From positions 1 to 64,000 of the forward strand of contig NZ_JFHE01000006.1 in assembly GCF_000698555.1 (NCBI RefSeq): DNA of 64,000 nt, given 5' to 3'. This document shows positions 1 through 9,054 of this stretch, piece by piece. A program made the translations under genes and the position numbers. The notes below the pieces were generated by a model. The model was not told the origin of the DNA. It did not search any database and was given only the letters and a program-made list of their open reading frames with translations. The stretch is from Caballeronia grimmiae (GTDB lineage Bacteria; Pseudomonadota; Gammaproteobacteria; Burkholderiales; Burkholderiaceae). Within the stretch, counting starts at the first letter, position 1, and every line of letters starts with the position of its first letter.

Positions 1-730
1 CCGCCGTCTTGCCGACGCCCGCTTCGCCCGTGATCAACGGGTTGTTCTGGCGGCGGCGCAGCAGCACGTCGATCATCGTGCGGATCTCGTGGTCGCGTCC
101 GACGACCGCATCGATTTCGCCCGCGCGGGCACGGGCCGTCAGGTCGAGACAGTACTGATCGAGCGGCGAGCCCGCGCCGGCCTGGCGCATCGCGCCTGAA
201 CTCTCACCCGGCACCGCCGACGAGAAATCGCTGTTGTCATAGGGCGCGTCGTCGCCTTCGGGCGAGCCGTTGACCCACGCGACGAGCGTATCGCCGGACA
301 AGTCCGCCGGCAGCCGGCTCAGCGCGGAGGACGCCGACAGCAGCACGCGCCGCAACTCGGGTGTGCTCGCCAGTGCGGCGATCAGCCACGCGCCGCGCAC
401 GCGGCGGTCGCCGTATTCGAGCGTCGCGAGCACCCATGCGCGTTCGATCGCGAGTTCGATGTAGTGAGAAAAATCGCTGATCGAACTTGCGCCCGAAGGC
501 AATGCGTTCAGGGCGCGCGCAAGGTCGCGCTCCAGTACGTCGATGTCGATACCTGCGTGCCGAACGATGCGATGAAGGTCGCTATCGGGAAGTTGCAGCA
601 GCTGATGCAGCCAGTGCACGGGCTCGACATAAGGATTGCCGCGGAGCTTACAAAAGGTGGTCGCGGATTCGATGCTTCGGAACAGCGTGGCCCCGAGCTT
701 ACCAAAGAGTGCCTGGCGTGAGACGGTCAT
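1..730 (-). CDS. tssH: TssH (ClpV), type VI secretion sheath-recycling ATPase, N-terminal part only
   Basis: AAA+ unfoldase that extracts contracted TssB/TssC sheath so it can be reused. The gene starts at the ATG complementary to 728-730 and runs off the window after 243 codons. The first 150 residues form the Clp N-type domain of ClpV proteins (start [10 protein letters not shown]). A linker follows (about 155-190), then the first ATPase domain with Walker A GEAGVGKT at residues 235-242. The second ATPase domain lies outside the window. It is divergent from tagK across 468 bp, whereas in many Burkholderia loci tssH follows tssG in one operon. The identity is firm; completeness cannot be judged. 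Confidence 0.93.
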   Translation of the reverse strand, partial: MTVSRQALFGKLGATLFRSIESATTFCKLRGNPYVEPVHWLHQLLQLPDSDLHRIVRHAGIDIDVLERDLARALNALPSGASSISDFSHYIELAIERAWVLATLEYGDRRVRGAWLIAALASTPELRRVLLSASSALSRLPADLSGDTLVAWVNGSPEGDDAPYDNSDFSSAVPGESSGAMRQAGAGSPLDQYCLDLTARARAGEIDAVVGRDHEIRTMIDVLLRRRQNNPLITGEAGVGKTA

Positions 731-1198
731 TATTCTTGAGTATTAGAACGCTGTACTAAACAAGCGTGCGCGTCACGATTCGTTTTCTTTCTTGCCAGCA
801 GGCCACGTCGTCGTGTTTCTTGCCTCGGTTTCCGATTGTCGATTGCTGCGGCCGAAGCGATTATCCACGCCGCGGTTCGCGAGTCAACGATCGTTCAGGT
901 TAAATTCATCTCGATAATGCAGGCCTGGGCTATTCGATAAGCATGCACAATGAACAATCCTTCAAGCGCATCAAGGACTTAAGAATAACTAACGACATTC
1001 GATGAAAATCCAAGCGAGGATAAGTTTGCAAATCAGGACTCGAGTTGTCCCGATCTCGTGTGAAGCCGATGCCCTTTGTCTCAAATTAAATGCTATGGAC
1101 ACTGCATTTGCGCCGTGTTCTAATCCGGCCCCGTCCCGCCTTTAGCCAAGTGATCTTAGAAAATCCGGACAACTCTTTATCGATGGATCGGAGACTTG
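731..1198. promoter_or_regulatory. Divergent intergenic region between tssH and the tagK operon
   Basis: This 468-bp gap lies between two start codons facing away from each other, so it must carry both promoters. It is clearly more AT-rich than the flanking genes, especially 890-1100. No convincing ORF, riboswitch or canonical sigma-54 site was found. A near match to the sigma-54 pattern at 1096-1111 has the wrong GG-to-GC spacing. A GGAG at 1190-1193 serves as ribosome binding site for the ATG at 1199. Confidence 0.6.
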
Positions 1199-1873
1199 AT
1201 GAAACTTGCAAGACTCTTTCGCGCCAGCCCGTCTGATGAACCGCGCATCGAACCGCGCGACCGGCAGGCGCCGGCAGGTCCGGCGAATCAGGAGGCCGCG
1301 TCCGGGTTCGATGGCCGGGGTGCGCGTGCCGATTCATCGGCGTATGCGGACAGCCTCGTTCTCGATCTGATCGGCGGCATCGCCGATGCCAGTTCCGCAC
1401 GCTTCACGGTCAAGACCGGAGACGATACGGCCAGCACGGCCACCGACGCGCTCTTCGGCTCCTTATACGAGCAGTACTGTCAGGCGCTCGATTCTCCGCT
1501 CACTCCGCGAGCGGATACGTGGGTGCCCGCGCCCGGCGGTGAAGATCTCTCATACGGCGAACAGCATCAGACAAGAAGCCGTTGGGGCGACGAGACCATC
1601 AGCCCGATTGCCGACGTGCTCGGAGACATCTACAACCTGGAGCAGGCCTTCGGGCCCATGTTCGGTCATTCGTCGCATTCGGCCGCCGCTTCCGACGACG
1701 TCCCCGAAGTGCTGCGCCTTTTCGCTCCGCCGGAGTATGGCGCGGCGTTGTCGCGCAAGCCGGGACCGATACTGCCGTCGCTCGTGCGGCGCGAACACCA
1801 CACGTTATCCATCGATAGTCCCGTGCGGCCATTGAACACCCCCCATAGCAGAGAGCAGGAGCCGACCCAGTGA
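1199..1873 (+). CDS. TagK-like type VI secretion-associated protein
   Basis: Protein of 224 residues matching what I recall as the TagK-type accessory protein of Burkholderia type VI loci; its biochemical role is not established. The first 45 residues are charged, Pro-rich and low in complexity. A conserved-looking core follows, with motifs LIGGIADASSARFTV, DALFGSLYEQYC, VLGDIYNLEQAFGP and RLFAPPEY. There is no signal peptide or membrane segment. The ATG at 1199 is preferred over the TTG one codon earlier because GGAG sits 5 bases upstream. It overlaps tagJ by a GTGA junction, so the two are translationally coupled. Confidence 0.65.
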   Translation: MKLARLFRASPSDEPRIEPRDRQAPAGPANQEAASGFDGRGARADSSAYADSLVLDLIGGIADASSARFTVKTGDDTASTATDALFGSLYEQYCQALDSPLTPRADTWVPAPGGEDLSYGEQHQTRSRWGDETISPIADVLGDIYNLEQAFGPMFGHSSHSAAASDDVPEVLRLFAPPEYGAALSRKPGPILPSLVRREHHTLSIDSPVRPLNTPHSREQEPTQ

Positions 1874-2745
1874 GCACCGACACCCTGAATTCGACCGGCG
1901 GCAAGCAAGCCGCACCCGCGCCGGGCGAAGCCATTGCGGACCTCGTGGCCAAAATCCGCAAGGAGCCTTCGGTCGCGGCGCATCGCTGGTCGCTGTTCCA
2001 ATGCTTTTGCGTGACCGGCGAGTGGGGGCGGGCGCTTCAGCAATTGCAGGTCTACGGACAACTCGACAGTGACGCCGAGCGTGTCGTCCACACGTATCGC
2101 GACCTGATTCGCGCCGAACGCTGGCGCGAACAAGTGATGGCCGGCAAGCGCGCGCCCGCCTTCGTGTACGACGATGCCGCCGCATGGATGCAATCGCTCG
2201 TCGAGGCACTCAAGCTGACGGCGAAGGGCGATCTCGATGCGGCCGATCGTGCGCGCGAAGCCGCGCTCGATGCCGCGCCGCTTGTCGCGGGCCGCGCGAA
2301 CGATGAGACCTTCGAGTGGATCGGCGACAGCGATTCGCGGCTCGGACCGGTTTGCGAGTTCATCGCGGCGGGCAGTTATCGCTGGGTCGCGCTGGCGGAT
2401 CTCGCCGGGTGGCGCGTGCGTCAGCCGGCCGCGCTGATCGATCTGGTGTGGACACCGTGCACGCTCGCACTCAATGACGGCAGCACGCTGCACGGCTTCG
2501 TGCCCGCGCGTTATCCGTTGCCGACAGAGAATCAGACGGACGACGCCGAAGCGCTGCAGACGGGCCGCGAGACGATCTGGCGCGAAGTCGGCCGCACCGG
2601 CGTGATCGGCTTTGGCCGCAAGACGTGGTCGACTGCCGCGGGCGACTTCAGCGTGTTCGAACTGTCGACGTGCGCGTTCGGCGATGCGGCAACAGCCGAC
2701 GCAGCCGGCCTCGACGAGGACGCAGACGAGGAGCCGGCCGCGTGA
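1870..2745 (+). CDS. tagJ: TagJ (ImpE/SciE family), type VI secretion accessory protein
   Basis: Protein of 291 residues of the ImpE family. TagJ relatives bind the sheath protein TssB and are thought to modulate ClpV-driven sheath disassembly. The N-terminal half is helical and TPR-like (LFQCFCVTGEWGRALQQL). The C-terminal half holds the family's beta-rich region (FEWIGDSDSRLGPVCEFI; RQPAALIDLVWTPC). It ends in an acidic Asp/Glu-rich tail. It starts at GTG 1870 inside the tagK stop, and its own stop overlaps the GTG start of tssE, so tagK-tagJ-tssE form a tightly coupled series. Confidence 0.85.
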   Translation: MSTDTLNSTGGKQAAPAPGEAIADLVAKIRKEPSVAAHRWSLFQCFCVTGEWGRALQQLQVYGQLDSDAERVVHTYRDLIRAERWREQVMAGKRAPAFVYDDAAAWMQSLVEALKLTAKGDLDAADRAREAALDAAPLVAGRANDETFEWIGDSDSRLGPVCEFIAAGSYRWVALADLAGWRVRQPAALIDLVWTPCTLALNDGSTLHGFVPARYPLPTENQTDDAEALQTGRETIWREVGRTGVIGFGRKTWSTAAGDFSVFELSTCAFGDAATADAAGLDEDADEEPAA

Positions 2746-3293
2746 ACAGGACGAACCGCCGCACGCCATCTGGGGCCGGTGCGCAGGCGCCGCGCCGCGC
2801 CGATTCGCATCTGATGCCGACCCTGCTCGACCGGCTGCGCGACGACGCGCCGCAGCGCCAGACCGAAGTGGCGGGCGAGTACACGGTGACGCGATCGCAG
2901 ATGCGCGAGATCATCCAGCGCGATCTGGCGTATCTGCTCAACGCGATCAGCATCGAAGACCAGATCGACCGCACGCGGTATCCCGAGGCGGCGGCCTCGA
3001 CGGTGAACTTCGGCGTCCCGCCGCTCGCGGGCGATTTCGTCGCATCGCACCGGTGGTCGGATATGGAGCAGAAGATCAAGCGGGCTATCGAAGAATTCGA
3101 GCCTCGCTTGATGCGCGACACGTTGTCCATCGTGCCGCTCAGCGGCGTCGACGGCAACGGTCAATACAACAACCTCGCCTTCGAGATCCGCGGCATGCTC
3201 CGCATGGACCCGTATCCGCTGGAGTTCATGGTTCAAAGCTCGCTCGATCTCGAGACGAGCCGGCTGCACGCGACGGCGCGGCGCGGCGGCTGA
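2742..3293 (+). CDS. tssE: TssE, type VI secretion baseplate protein (gp25-like)
   Basis: Protein of 183 residues homologous to phage T4 gp25, the wedge component that nucleates sheath assembly in the TssE-F-G-K baseplate. Visible motifs are LLDRLRDD near the start and DLAYLLNAISIEDQID, the family's typical N-terminal helix followed by a tyrosine-free variant of its arginine/leucine region. The C-terminus contains RLMRDTLSIVPLSG and FEIRGMLRMDPYPLEF, the usual end of gp25 proteins. The GTG at 2742 overlaps the tagJ stop codon as GTGA. Longer upstream in-frame sequence lies wholly inside tagJ and is not used. Confidence 0.9.
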   Translation: MNRTNRRTPSGAGAQAPRRADSHLMPTLLDRLRDDAPQRQTEVAGEYTVTRSQMREIIQRDLAYLLNAISIEDQIDRTRYPEAAASTVNFGVPPLAGDFVASHRWSDMEQKIKRAIEEFEPRLMRDTLSIVPLSGVDGNGQYNNLAFEIRGMLRMDPYPLEFMVQSSLDLETSRLHATARRGG

Positions 3294-3340
3294 ATCAGCG
3301 CGGCGGCGCAATCACGCCGTGCGCATAACCCAGGCATCAT

Positions 3341-5230
3341 ATGGACCCGAGGCTGCTCGAGTATTACAACCAGGAACTGGTCGCATTGCGCGACCTCGGC
3401 GGCGAGTTCGCCAAGGCGCATCCGAAGATCGCACACCGGCTCGTGAACCGGCCCGGCGAAGCCGTCGATCCCTACGTGGAACGGCTCGTCGAATCGTTCT
3501 GTTTCATGGCAGCGCGCATGCAGGTCAAGCTCGATGCGGAGTTCCCGCGCTTCGCCGGCCGCCTGCTCGAAGTGATGTACCCGAATTACACCGCGCCGAC
3601 GCCGTCGATGGCGGTGGCGCAGTTTCATCCGGATGCGGCATCGGACAAACTAGCCGGAGGCTTTAGGATCGCCCGGGGAACGCCGGTCAAGAGCCGCACC
3701 GCGCCGGGCGAGAAGACGGCCTGCACCTTCCGTACGGGCCACGATGTCGTGCTCTATCCGCTCACCATCACGAGCGCGAGCCTGACCGGCGTGCCGCGAG
3801 ACATCCGTGGGCTCGATCGCTACGTTCCAGACCATACGCGTGCGCGCGACGCATTGCGCTTGCGCCTTCGCACGACCAACGGGGCGAGCATCGCCGATCT
3901 GCGCGGGCTGGATCGGCTGCCCGTGTATCTGAGCGGCGATGAGCAGGTTGCGTCGCACCTGTTCGAACTGCTGCATTGCGCGAGCATCGCGACGATCATC
4001 GGCGCGCCGGACGATCTGGCGAAGCAGGACCGTCCGCTTTCGGTGGTCGTATCGGACGCGGTGGCGCATGAAGGCTTCGGTGTCGATCAGGGCTTGCTGC
4101 CGCTGACATGGTCAAAGTTTCATGGACACAACCTGCTGCAGGAGTACTTCTCCTGCCCGAGCCGCTTCTTCTTTTTCACGCTGACGGGCCTTGAAGACGC
4201 GCTGCGCCGCGTGAAAGGCGACGAAGTCGAGATCGTCGTGCTGCTTAGTCATTCGAGCGATCGTCTGAGCGGCCTCGTCGATGCTTCCCGCTTCGCACTG
4301 TTCTGCGCGCCGGTTATCAACCTGTTTCCAAGCCGCACCGATCGTATCGAGGTGAACCAGTCAGCGTCGGAATTTCATCTGGTGCCGAGGCGTCTCGCGC
4401 CGCTCGACTATGAGGTGTTCGCGGTCGATGCGCTCGCCGGTCATCGCGGCAATGGCGGCGCCGGGCTGGAATTCCGCCCGCTCTATCAGACGCGCAACAG
4501 CGACGAGGGCAACTACGGCCGCTATTTCTCGCTGCGGCGCGAGAGCCGGCTTCATTCCGAGGCGACACGGCGTTATGGATCGCGCACGCCCTATGCGGGA
4601 ACGGAAGTGTACGTGTCGCTCGTCGATCAGCATGACGCGCCGTACCCGGAGGACATTCGCTATCTTTCCGTCGATGCGTGGCTGACCAATCGCGATCTGC
4701 CGAGCCTCGTTCCGCGCGACGGCGTGCGTGATCTGTTCATCGATTTCGATGCGCCCGTGGCCAGTATCGGACTCGTGCGTGCGCCGAGCGCGCCGCGCGA
4801 ACCGTTTGCGGAACGCGAGACGGCGTGGCGGCTGATCCGGCACCTGAATTTCAACTACCTGCCGCTCGAGGAAATCGATCACCGGCAGGGCGGCCAGGGC
4901 ATGCGCGACATGCTGAGGCTGTTCGTCGCGGGCGACGACAAGATCCATCAGCGGCAGATCGAAAGTCTCGTCGGCGTGAAGACGCAACCGGTTTCGCGCA
5001 AGCTGCCGGGCAAGGGGCCGCTCGTATTCGGACGCGGCATCGAGTGTCTGCTCACCGTCGACGAGTCGGGTTTCTCCGGCGTCAGTCCCTATCTTTTCGG
5101 CCTCATTCTCGAGCATTTCCTGATGCGCCACGTGTCGATCAACACGTTCACGCAGACCGAGCTTCACTCGATGCAACGCGGCCGCCTCGTGCGATGGCCG
5201 GTTCGCATGGGCGCGCGCGGATCGAGGTGA
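3341..5230 (+). CDS. tssF: TssF (VasA/ImpG), type VI secretion baseplate protein
   Basis: Protein of 629 residues, full family length. TssF binds TssG in a 2:1 wedge complex of the baseplate. The N-terminus (YYNQELVALRDLGGEFA; FAGRLLEVMYPNYTAPTPS) is characteristic. So are the central fold and the C-terminal end (VSINTFTQTELHSMQRG, RWPVRMG). It begins 47 bp after tssE in the same direction. Its TGA is overlapped by an ATG at 5230, the kind of junction that normally starts tssG, but that frame closes after 22 codons. TssF therefore appears intact while its obligate partner TssG is missing here. Confidence 0.95.
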   Translation: MDPRLLEYYNQELVALRDLGGEFAKAHPKIAHRLVNRPGEAVDPYVERLVESFCFMAARMQVKLDAEFPRFAGRLLEVMYPNYTAPTPSMAVAQFHPDAASDKLAGGFRIARGTPVKSRTAPGEKTACTFRTGHDVVLYPLTITSASLTGVPRDIRGLDRYVPDHTRARDALRLRLRTTNGASIADLRGLDRLPVYLSGDEQVASHLFELLHCASIATIIGAPDDLAKQDRPLSVVVSDAVAHEGFGVDQGLLPLTWSKFHGHNLLQEYFSCPSRFFFFTLTGLEDALRRVKGDEVEIVVLLSHSSDRLSGLVDASRFALFCAPVINLFPSRTDRIEVNQSASEFHLVPRRLAPLDYEVFAVDALAGHRGNGGAGLEFRPLYQTRNSDEGNYGRYFSLRRESRLHSEATRRYGSRTPYAGTEVYVSLVDQHDAPYPEDIRYLSVDAWLTNRDLPSLVPRDGVRDLFIDFDAPVASIGLVRAPSAPREPFAERETAWRLIRHLNFNYLPLEEIDHRQGGQGMRDMLRLFVAGDDKIHQRQIESLVGVKTQPVSRKLPGKGPLVFGRGIECLLTVDESGFSGVSPYLFGLILEHFLMRHVSINTFTQTELHSMQRGRLVRWPVRMGARGSR

Positions 5231-5298
5231 TGCAACGCGCGGCCGCGAGTTCCATGCGGTGCGATTGCCGCCGGTCGAACCGGTCGCGCAGCCGATGA
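5230..5298 (+). pseudogene. Vestigial start of a gene in the tssG position (22 codons)
   Basis: An ATG overlaps the tssF stop codon at 5228-5232, as expected for a translationally coupled tssG, but the frame ends at the TGA ending at 5298. A second open frame across 5244-5331 ends with a protein-like Pro-rich tail (RLPPVEPVAQP, then RVDPGRYLTDIA). I do not recognise it as any part of TssG. This could be the scar of a tssG deletion, or just non-coding spacer. Confidence 0.3.
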
Positions 5299-5384
5299 GA
5301 GGACCGCGCGTCGACCCCGGGCGATACCTCACAGACATCGCATGACGGCATGCGACAAGACAGACGAACGTAGGATGTCAACAC

Positions 5385-6494
5385 ATGAGCAATACGAAGA
5401 ATCAGGCCGGGAAGAAGGCCTCCGCCGGCAAGACCGGCCAGGTCGCGTCGCACGACTGGATGGCGCCCGTCGATGCCGCGGTCCCGTGCGGCGTCGATCT
5501 CGAATATGACCCGGAGTTCGTGGTCCTGTCGTCGCAGGTTGCCGCGCGCATGGAAGCGCAATATGGCGATTTCGTCGGCGTGCCCGATCCGGTGAACTGG
5601 AGCGACGTCGACCGCGATTGCCGTCGTCTCATGATGCGCAGCAAGGACATGCGGCTTGCCGTGCTGTTCACGCGCTGCCGCACCCGGCTGGGCGGCGCGC
5701 CGGGACTTGCCGAGGGTTTGGGCTTGCTGGCCGCGTGGCTCGCGGCCTTCCCCGATACGATTCATCCGCGGCAGGGCGTGGATGACGACGAGGACGCCGC
5801 GCTCGAAATCCGCATGAACGCGCTGCAAGGATTGACTGACACCGATGGCCTGCTGTCGGATGTGCGTGAAATCGCGCTTACGCGTTCGAGCGCTGCGCGG
5901 CTGCAAATGCGCGATGTCGAGCGTGCGTTTGCGCATCCGCGTCCGAGCGACGCGCTCGCGCCAGAATCGGTGACGCGTCAGATCGAAGATTTGCGCATGC
6001 AGCAGCCCAACGTCCTCGCCGGCTTCGACGCGGCGGCCGACAGCCTGAAAGCCATCGAAGCATGGAGCCGCGAGCATCTGGGCGCGTATGTGCCTGAGTT
6101 TGCGCAGCTTGCGCGTCTGCTGGACCGGGTGGTGTCGACGGGCGTGCGCGTTGTTCCTGTTGCGATGGATGAACCGGCCGACGAAGCGGCGACTGCCGAT
6201 GACATCGATGTCGCCGCGCCCGATGCAGATACTCCAAGTCAGCTCATCGTTCCCAACGAGACGACGGTCGTTGAGCCTGTGAGGATGGTGCGCACGGGCG
6301 CCGTGGATCGTCATGCTGCGCTTGAATTGATACGCGAGGCGCGTCACTGGTTCGAGCAGCATGAGCCGAGCAGCCCGATCCCCGTGTTGCTGCGGCGTGC
6401 GGAACAGTTCGTCGGCAAGCGATACGCCGAAGTCGTGAAAGCGATCAGCCCGGAGATGCTTGCGCAGTGGGATAGCGATGATTCGATGGGGTGA
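5385..6494 (+). CDS. tssA: TssA (ImpA N-terminal domain), type VI secretion assembly protein
   Basis: Protein of 369 residues with an ImpA N-terminal domain in the first half (VPCGVDLEYDPEF; WSDVDRDCRRLMMRSKDMRL; GLGLLAAWLAAFPDTIHPR). TssA proteins prime assembly of the TssB/C-Hcp tail on the baseplate and, depending on type, cap the growing sheath. The C-terminal part is helical and ends with a short VasL/TssA1-like region (PVLLRRAEQFVGKRYAEVV). It starts 154 bp after tssF, the stretch where tssG is expected. It is the last recognisable type VI gene in the window. Confidence 0.9.
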   Translation: MSNTKNQAGKKASAGKTGQVASHDWMAPVDAAVPCGVDLEYDPEFVVLSSQVAARMEAQYGDFVGVPDPVNWSDVDRDCRRLMMRSKDMRLAVLFTRCRTRLGGAPGLAEGLGLLAAWLAAFPDTIHPRQGVDDDEDAALEIRMNALQGLTDTDGLLSDVREIALTRSSAARLQMRDVERAFAHPRPSDALAPESVTRQIEDLRMQQPNVLAGFDAAADSLKAIEAWSREHLGAYVPEFAQLARLLDRVVSTGVRVVPVAMDEPADEAATADDIDVAAPDADTPSQLIVPNETTVVEPVRMVRTGAVDRHAALELIREARHWFEQHEPSSPIPVLLRRAEQFVGKRYAEVVKAISPEMLAQWDSDDSMG

Positions 6495-6722
6495 GGGGTT
6501 GGTGGTCGCTGCCACATAACGAAGAGAACTCGTCAGATGCTTTGAAACGATGACTCGCGCGACCAGTTGATATGGTCGGCCGGGAGGATCTCGCATGGCA
6601 ATCCGGCGCGGGACACTGCAAGCACACTCATTGCTACGAATCTGAGGAACCCGACGTCCATCGCGCATTTCCAGAAGCAGCGCACGTCGGTGCTTCCCTA
6701 CGATCCGCAAAGGAGAACAGTC

Positions 6723-6890
6723 ATGCCCGACGCTTCCGACCCGCAAACGCCCGATCCATCGCAAGCGGAGATAGCGCGCGGCACGCCGCCCGCGCGCACG
6801 CCCGCGACCTTGCCGGACACCGACTTGCAGCCGGATCAGCAGCCTGTCCGCAGCACGCCGGATTTGTCCAAGCCGGGTGCAGACGGCTGA
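6723..6890 (+). CDS. Small hydrophilic Pro/Asp-rich hypothetical protein (55 aa)
   Basis: A 55-residue ORF with a good ribosome binding site (AAAGGAGA ending about 7 bases before the ATG). It is nearly all Pro, Asp, Ala, Thr and Gln, with no predicted fold, membrane segment or recognisable family. The composition resembles the small protein encoded on the minus strand at 16254-16457, also of unknown function. The same frame stays open after the TGA to 7035 or so, but that extension is not convincingly coding. Confidence 0.5.
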   Translation: MPDASDPQTPDPSQAEIARGTPPARTPATLPDTDLQPDQQPVRSTPDLSKPGADG

Positions 6891-7222
6891 TTTCCCGTCG
6901 CGAGAGGCCGTGCGGGCACGCCGGGGCCGGCACTGAAGGCGTGCCCGAAACGGACGCGATCTGCAGTTCTAGCAGAGCCTACAAGCGTACGAGAGACGTT
7001 CAAGCCCGGCAGCGTGCTCATGGTCGATCCGAGCCACTGATTCGTCACGCGCTGTCGGAGGACCGCAAAGCCGCGCTCCCCATGTCCCGTGCGGTCGGAA
7101 CACGCTAACCGTCACGCGCCGGGGCGCGCTGGACGGTCCACCCCCCGTCATTCAACCCAGCCGCCCCTCCCCCTGGCATTCCCGATGCTATAAGCCTTCA
7201 GCTAGCCAACAAGGAGGAAGCG
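6891..7222. other. 332-bp gap with no recognisable gene
   Basis: Between the small protein and the YihY gene. The longest frames do not look like proteins over their whole length. A short protein-like piece (SVRETFKPGSVLMVDPSH) ends near 7040 in frame with the upstream small ORF and may be a remnant. The strong AAGGAGG at 7211-7217 belongs to the YihY gene; its promoter is presumably within 7100-7200. Confidence 0.4.
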
Positions 7223-8389
7223 ATGGACAAGACCCCCACCCGGGATTCCAAATCCCTGATGAGCCGCGCCATCGCGTGGCCCGTTCGCATGTTCAAGCGA
7301 TTCAGCGACGACCGCGCCGCGCCGATGGCCGCGAGCATCGCGTTCTACTCGGCGTTCTCGCTCGCGCCGACGCTCGTGATGGTCATCGCCATCGCCGGGC
7401 TCGTGTTCGGCGCAGAAGCGGCGCGCGGGCAGCTCTTCCATCAGATAAGCGGAATGCTCGGCAAGGATGCCGCCGAAAGCGTGCAGACGATCGTGCAGCA
7501 TGCGCATCGCAGTGGCGGGGGCGGTATCGCGGCGATCATTTCATTCGTGCTGCTGGCGGTCGGCGCGTCGGCGACGTTTTCATCGCTGAACACGGCCTTG
7601 TCGATTATCTGGCCCGCCGAGAAAAAGGAGAAATCCGGCGTCGCCACTCTGGTCAAAGTGCGGCTAATTTCCTTCGGCCTCGTAATGGGCGTCGCGTTCC
7701 TGCTGATCGTCTCGCTCGTTCTCGATACCGCCGTCCAGGCCGCCGGGAAGTGGGTGTTCGGCGAGTCGCCGCTCGTCATCATCGGCGATATCGTGCAGTT
7801 CGTGCTCGGGCTCGTGATCCTGTCCGCCGCGTTCGCCGCACTGCTGAAATACCTGCCCGATGGTCAGGTCGAGTGGCGCGACGCCTTTGTCGGCGGCGCG
7901 ATCTCGGCCGTGCTGTTCTCCGTCGGCAAGAAGCTGTTCGCGCTCTACCTGACGCACGCGGGGACCGCCAACGCGTTCGGCGCGGCCGGCTCGCTCGCGG
8001 TTCTGCTGATGTGGCTGTACTTCGCGGCAGCCGTGGTGCTGCTCGGCGCGGAAGCCGCGGCTACGCGAGTCGAGGTGCGCGAAGGTAGCAGCGCGGCCAA
8101 CGCGGGTGCCGCCGATGCGCCCTCAGTTGCCGATAAAGGCAACAGCGCCATGCCGATGCCTGCGCCTGTCGTGCGCGTCGAGCATCTCGACGATGTGACG
8201 CCCGCGCCGCTTGACGAGCGCGTGATTGCAACGCCGTCATCGTCGTGGGCGCTGGCTCTAGCGAAAGGTATGGATGCGCTGAAGTCCAATCCGAGCCGCA
8301 TCGCGATCGCGGCGGCCGGGGCGGGTCTGTTCCTGTTCACCAAGGGATCGCAGCGGACGCACGGAAGGCATCGGTCGGTGAAGGCTTGA
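7223..8389 (+). CDS. YihY/BrkB-family inner-membrane protein
   Basis: Protein of 388 residues of the UPF0761/YihY/BrkB family. These have six membrane segments and no settled transport function; the family was once wrongly linked to ribonuclease BN. The family core covers residues 1-270, with MAASIAFYSAFSLAPTLVM in the first helix, AIISFVLLAVGASATFSSL in a later helix and FGAAGSLAVLLMWLYFA near the end. Residues 270-365 are a hydrophilic, Ala/Pro-rich extension. A final hydrophobic stretch (IAIAAAGAGLFLF) makes it longer than typical members. An AAGGAGG lies 5 bases before the ATG. It appears monocistronic. Confidence 0.85.
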   Translation: MDKTPTRDSKSLMSRAIAWPVRMFKRFSDDRAAPMAASIAFYSAFSLAPTLVMVIAIAGLVFGAEAARGQLFHQISGMLGKDAAESVQTIVQHAHRSGGGGIAAIISFVLLAVGASATFSSLNTALSIIWPAEKKEKSGVATLVKVRLISFGLVMGVAFLLIVSLVLDTAVQAAGKWVFGESPLVIIGDIVQFVLGLVILSAAFAALLKYLPDGQVEWRDAFVGGAISAVLFSVGKKLFALYLTHAGTANAFGAAGSLAVLLMWLYFAAAVVLLGAEAAATRVEVREGSSAANAGAADAPSVADKGNSAMPMPAPVVRVEHLDDVTPAPLDERVIATPSSSWALALAKGMDALKSNPSRIAIAAAGAGLFLFTKGSQRTHGRHRSVKA

Positions 8390-8421
8390 GAAGGCGCGGG
8401 CGGGCGCCGTTCCTCGCGCGT

Positions 8422-8456
8422 TGGGGTGCCGTCGCGACGTTAGCGACGGCGTCCCA
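8422..8456 (+). terminator. Rho-independent-type hairpin after the YihY gene
   Basis: Arms 8422-8435 and 8443-8456 pair over 14 bp with two G-T wobbles around a 7-base loop (core GCCGTCGC / GCGACGGC). Only a short TCTT follows, so the U-tract is weak. It lies 33 bp past the stop codon. Confidence 0.6.
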
Positions 8457-8634
8457 TCTTCAGCCGATGCGCTGATGCTTCAGCCGTCACAGCGCCGCTG
8501 TCTTGTCGCTAGGTTCATCGCTGGCGTCACGTTTGCGCATCGACGCTCCTCGCGATCCGCCTCGACCGAGCGTAAGCAGCACAGGTATCGCCGTGTACGA
8601 AGGCGCGCGACTTTGCGGATTGAATCGCGTACAT

Positions 8635-8880
8635 CTACCCGGCGTGTGCCATCGATACTCGCGCCTTCAAGAAGCAACAACTACCGCGATCCTGTTTGCG
8701 CTCGCTGAAGCGGTCGAAGTCAGGAGAAACCGCTTCGATCAAATCGCGCGCTTCGGCTTCAATCCCGGCCGATTCGCGCCAGTGGAAAAAACGGTCGCCG
8801 AGCGCCGCCTTCGCCATGCTCGCGACGATGGCCTACTCGACGAAAAGGTGCTTAGAACCGGGCGGCATCGATCCGAGCGG
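8635..8880 (-). pseudogene. Decayed coding fragment, family unknown
   Basis: On the minus strand a clearly protein-like stretch (IVASMAKAALGDRFFHWRE, then IEAEARDLIEAVSPDFDRF) is interrupted upstream by an in-frame TAG at 8833-8835, just after GSKHLFVE. Other frames nearby (around 8860-8920) also look protein-like over short spans, as after frameshifts. There is no intact start or full domain. The rest of 8457-9054 shows no gene. I could not name the family. Confidence 0.35.
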
Positions 8881-9054
8881 CGATCACCCCATCGACATCG
8901 AATCTTCGACGGTCCCCGATTGCGGGCCGCTCGCTTGCAATTCAAGCAAGACACGGCAAGACGACCGACCTTCCGCCCCTCCAATCCAGCGCATCGCCGC
9001 CCTCCGCCATCCAGCCGACGGAGAAGGCAGCAACGCGCCAAGCCAAAACACCCC

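Noticed and set aside
1096..1111. Sigma-54-like promoter before tagK
   Set aside because: TGG and TGC elements are present but the GG-to-GC spacing is 11 bases instead of 10, and no enhancer-binding protein gene is near.
5148..6764. 538-codon minus-strand frame under tssA
   Set aside because: Antisense to a firmly identified gene, no ribosome binding site, composition of a shadow frame.
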